Below, piece by piece: positions 62,997-64,000 of a stretch of 64,000 bases of DNA; position 1 is the first letter of the stretch, and each line of letters opens with the position of its first letter. The stretch is taken from contig NZ_JAJCVI010000001.1 of the NCBI RefSeq assembly GCF_020567525.1, positions 744,001 to 808,000 of the forward strand, in the 5' to 3' direction. The position numbers were made by a program, and so were the translations under genes. Below the pieces are notes generated by a model that was not told the DNA's origin, searched no databases, and worked only from the letters and a program-made list of their open reading frames with translations. The stretch comes from Halorubellus salinus (lineage in GTDB: Archaea; Halobacteriota; Halobacteria; Halobacteriales; Natrialbaceae).

Positions 62997-64000
62997 ATGA
63001 CAGAACACGACAACACAGCAGACGTCTCCAGACGCACCGTCCTCAAGACGACCGGCGCAGCCGGCGCAGCGGGCCTCACCGGACTCTCGGGCTGCCTCAG
63101 CAGCCTGACCGGCGGCACCTCGACCGTCGAACTCCTCCACGGGTGGAGTGGCGGCGACGGGAAGGCCGCGTTCGACTCGATGCGCGAAGGCTTCGAAGAG
63201 GAGTACCCCGACGCCGAACTCAACGTGCAGGCGATCGGCGGCTCCGCGAACACCTCGCTCAACACGAAGGTCCAGCAGCGCGTGAAGAACGACGACCCGC
63301 CGAGCTCGTGGGCCGACTGGCCGGGCGCGAACCTCCAGCAGTTCACGGACGCCGACGCGTTCGGCGACATCGGTGACTCCGTCTGGACCGACGAGGTCCG
63401 CGACGCGTACCTCAAGGGCCCGATGGACGCCGCGAAGGTCGACGGGACGTTCGTCGCGGTGCCGACGAACATCCACCGCATCAACAACCTGTTCTACAAC
63501 AAGTCGGTCGTGGAGAGCGCGGGCGTCGACCCCGCCTCCATCGACAGTCCGAACGCGCTCGTCGACGCACTCGAGACCGTCGAGTCCGAGACGGACGCCG
63601 TCGGGTACGCGCACTCGCTGAAGGGCCCGTGGACGAGCCTCCAGCTGTTCGCGACGGTCTTCATCGGCCAGCACGGCTCCGGCGCGTACGACAAGTTCAT
63701 CAACGGGAACGGGAAGAAGGCCCAGGTCGCGAAGTCCCTGGAGACCCTCGCCTCGTACGCCGAGTACATGCCCGACGACGCCTCTTCCATCAGCTTCCAG
63801 GAGGCTGGGACGATGGTCCAGAAGGGGAACGCGGCGTTCATGCATCAGGGCGACTGGCTCGCCGGGATGTTCCAGGGCAGTGACTTCGAGTTCGAGGCGG
63901 GCTGGGGTCACGTGCCGTATCCGGGCACGGAAGGCGTCTACCAGCTGAACATGGACTCGTGGGTGTACCCGACGAACAACCCGTCGCCGGAAGGCACGAA
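62997..64000 (+). CDS. Sugar ABC transporter substrate-binding Tat lipoprotein, cut by window edge
   Basis: About 334 residues are visible before the window ends. The N-terminus has a twin-arginine motif SRRTVLKTTG and a lipobox LSGC, so the protein is Tat-exported and lipid-anchored. The mature part is a family 1 solute-binding protein: STVELLHGWSGGDGKAAFDS, KVQQRVKNDDPPSSWADWPG, VPTNIHRINNLFYNKSVVES and GNAAFMHQGDWLAGMFQG. By similarity of these motifs it belongs with glucose/sugar-binding proteins such as TsgA or GlcS. Permease and ATPase genes would be expected beyond the edge. Confidence 0.9.
   Translation, partial: MTEHDNTADVSRRTVLKTTGAAGAAGLTGLSGCLSSLTGGTSTVELLHGWSGGDGKAAFDSMREGFEEEYPDAELNVQAIGGSANTSLNTKVQQRVKNDDPPSSWADWPGANLQQFTDADAFGDIGDSVWTDEVRDAYLKGPMDAAKVDGTFVAVPTNIHRINNLFYNKSVVESAGVDPASIDSPNALVDALETVESETDAVGYAHSLKGPWTSLQLFATVFIGQHGSGAYDKFINGNGKKAQVAKSLETLASYAEYMPDDASSISFQEAGTMVQKGNAAFMHQGDWLAGMFQGSDFEFEAGWGHVPYPGTEGVYQLNMDSWVYPTNNPSPEGT

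Overview
The window is a piece of a haloarchaeal (class Halobacteria) chromosome. The signs are high GC with strong GC bias at third codon positions, very acidic proteins, twin-arginine lipoprotein signals, archaeal informational proteins (topoisomerase VI, RpoD/N/K, L18e, S17e, aMBF1), F420 and isopentenyl-phosphate-kinase genes, and many genes with a TATA-like A/T tract 25-30 bases before the start codon and no Shine-Dalgarno sequence. The genus cannot be settled from the sequence alone. The region looks like core chromosome: I see no transposase, integrase, CRISPR array or phage gene.

Layout. 1-2400: a truncated type IV pilin-like gene, a zinc-ribbon membrane protein, a repeat-rich spacer, tRNA-Leu(GAG) and aMBF1. 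2450-6500: AlaX-type tRNA editing protein, acyl-CoA dehydrogenase, serine acetyltransferase, RAD55-like ATPase. 6628-16460: a nucleoside uptake and salvage block (hexose-phosphate-mutase-family enzyme, BMP-type lipoprotein, ABC ATPase, two permeases, cytidine deaminase, uridine-phosphorylase-like enzyme), interrupted by two paralogous membrane proteins on the other strand. 16700-24020: type II NADH dehydrogenase, a small regulator, a sugar-nucleotide epimerase, a tandem pair of small membrane proteins, arginase, a GIDE-like membrane protein, a flavin oxidoreductase and a Tat lipoprotein. 24087-32466: gyrA-gyrB divergent from top6B-top6A, so both type II topoisomerases lie together. 32519-44956: accessory and housekeeping genes, including DNA ligase, MutY, a Usp plus P1B-4 metal ATPase pair, a membrane protease-like protein, a FilR1-type regulator, two redox enzymes and ribosomal protein S17e. 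45110-48662: a co-oriented cluster of DUF447, CitG-like, Dus-like and CofD (F420) genes. 48752-53500: a glutamate-cysteine-ligase-like gene, an erythromycin-esterase-family gene, and isopentenyl phosphate kinase with mevalonate kinase. 53801-56269: a large chemoreceptor. 56464-62647: the archaeal ribosomal protein/RNA polymerase operon (tRNA-Ser, S13, S4, S11, RpoD, tRNA-Leu, L18e, L13, S9, RpoN, RpoK, enolase, S2). 62997-end: start of a sugar ABC transporter substrate-binding lipoprotein gene.

How the genes work together. Transport, deamination, phosphorolysis and phosphomutase functions form a plausible nucleoside catabolic route. The S13-to-S2 operon runs into isoprenoid kinases on the same strand, but the chemoreceptor gene on the opposite strand splits them. 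The CofD/Dus-like/CitG/DUF447 cluster has the look of a cofactor-synthesis locus.

The most unusual observations are: short tandem repeats that include the stop codon of the neighbouring gene at three places; a dispersed hairpin element behind two genes; an internal duplication inside the haloarchaeal insertion of Top6B; a glutamine at the GyrA position equivalent to E. coli Ser83; and the uncharacterised cofactor-like cluster.
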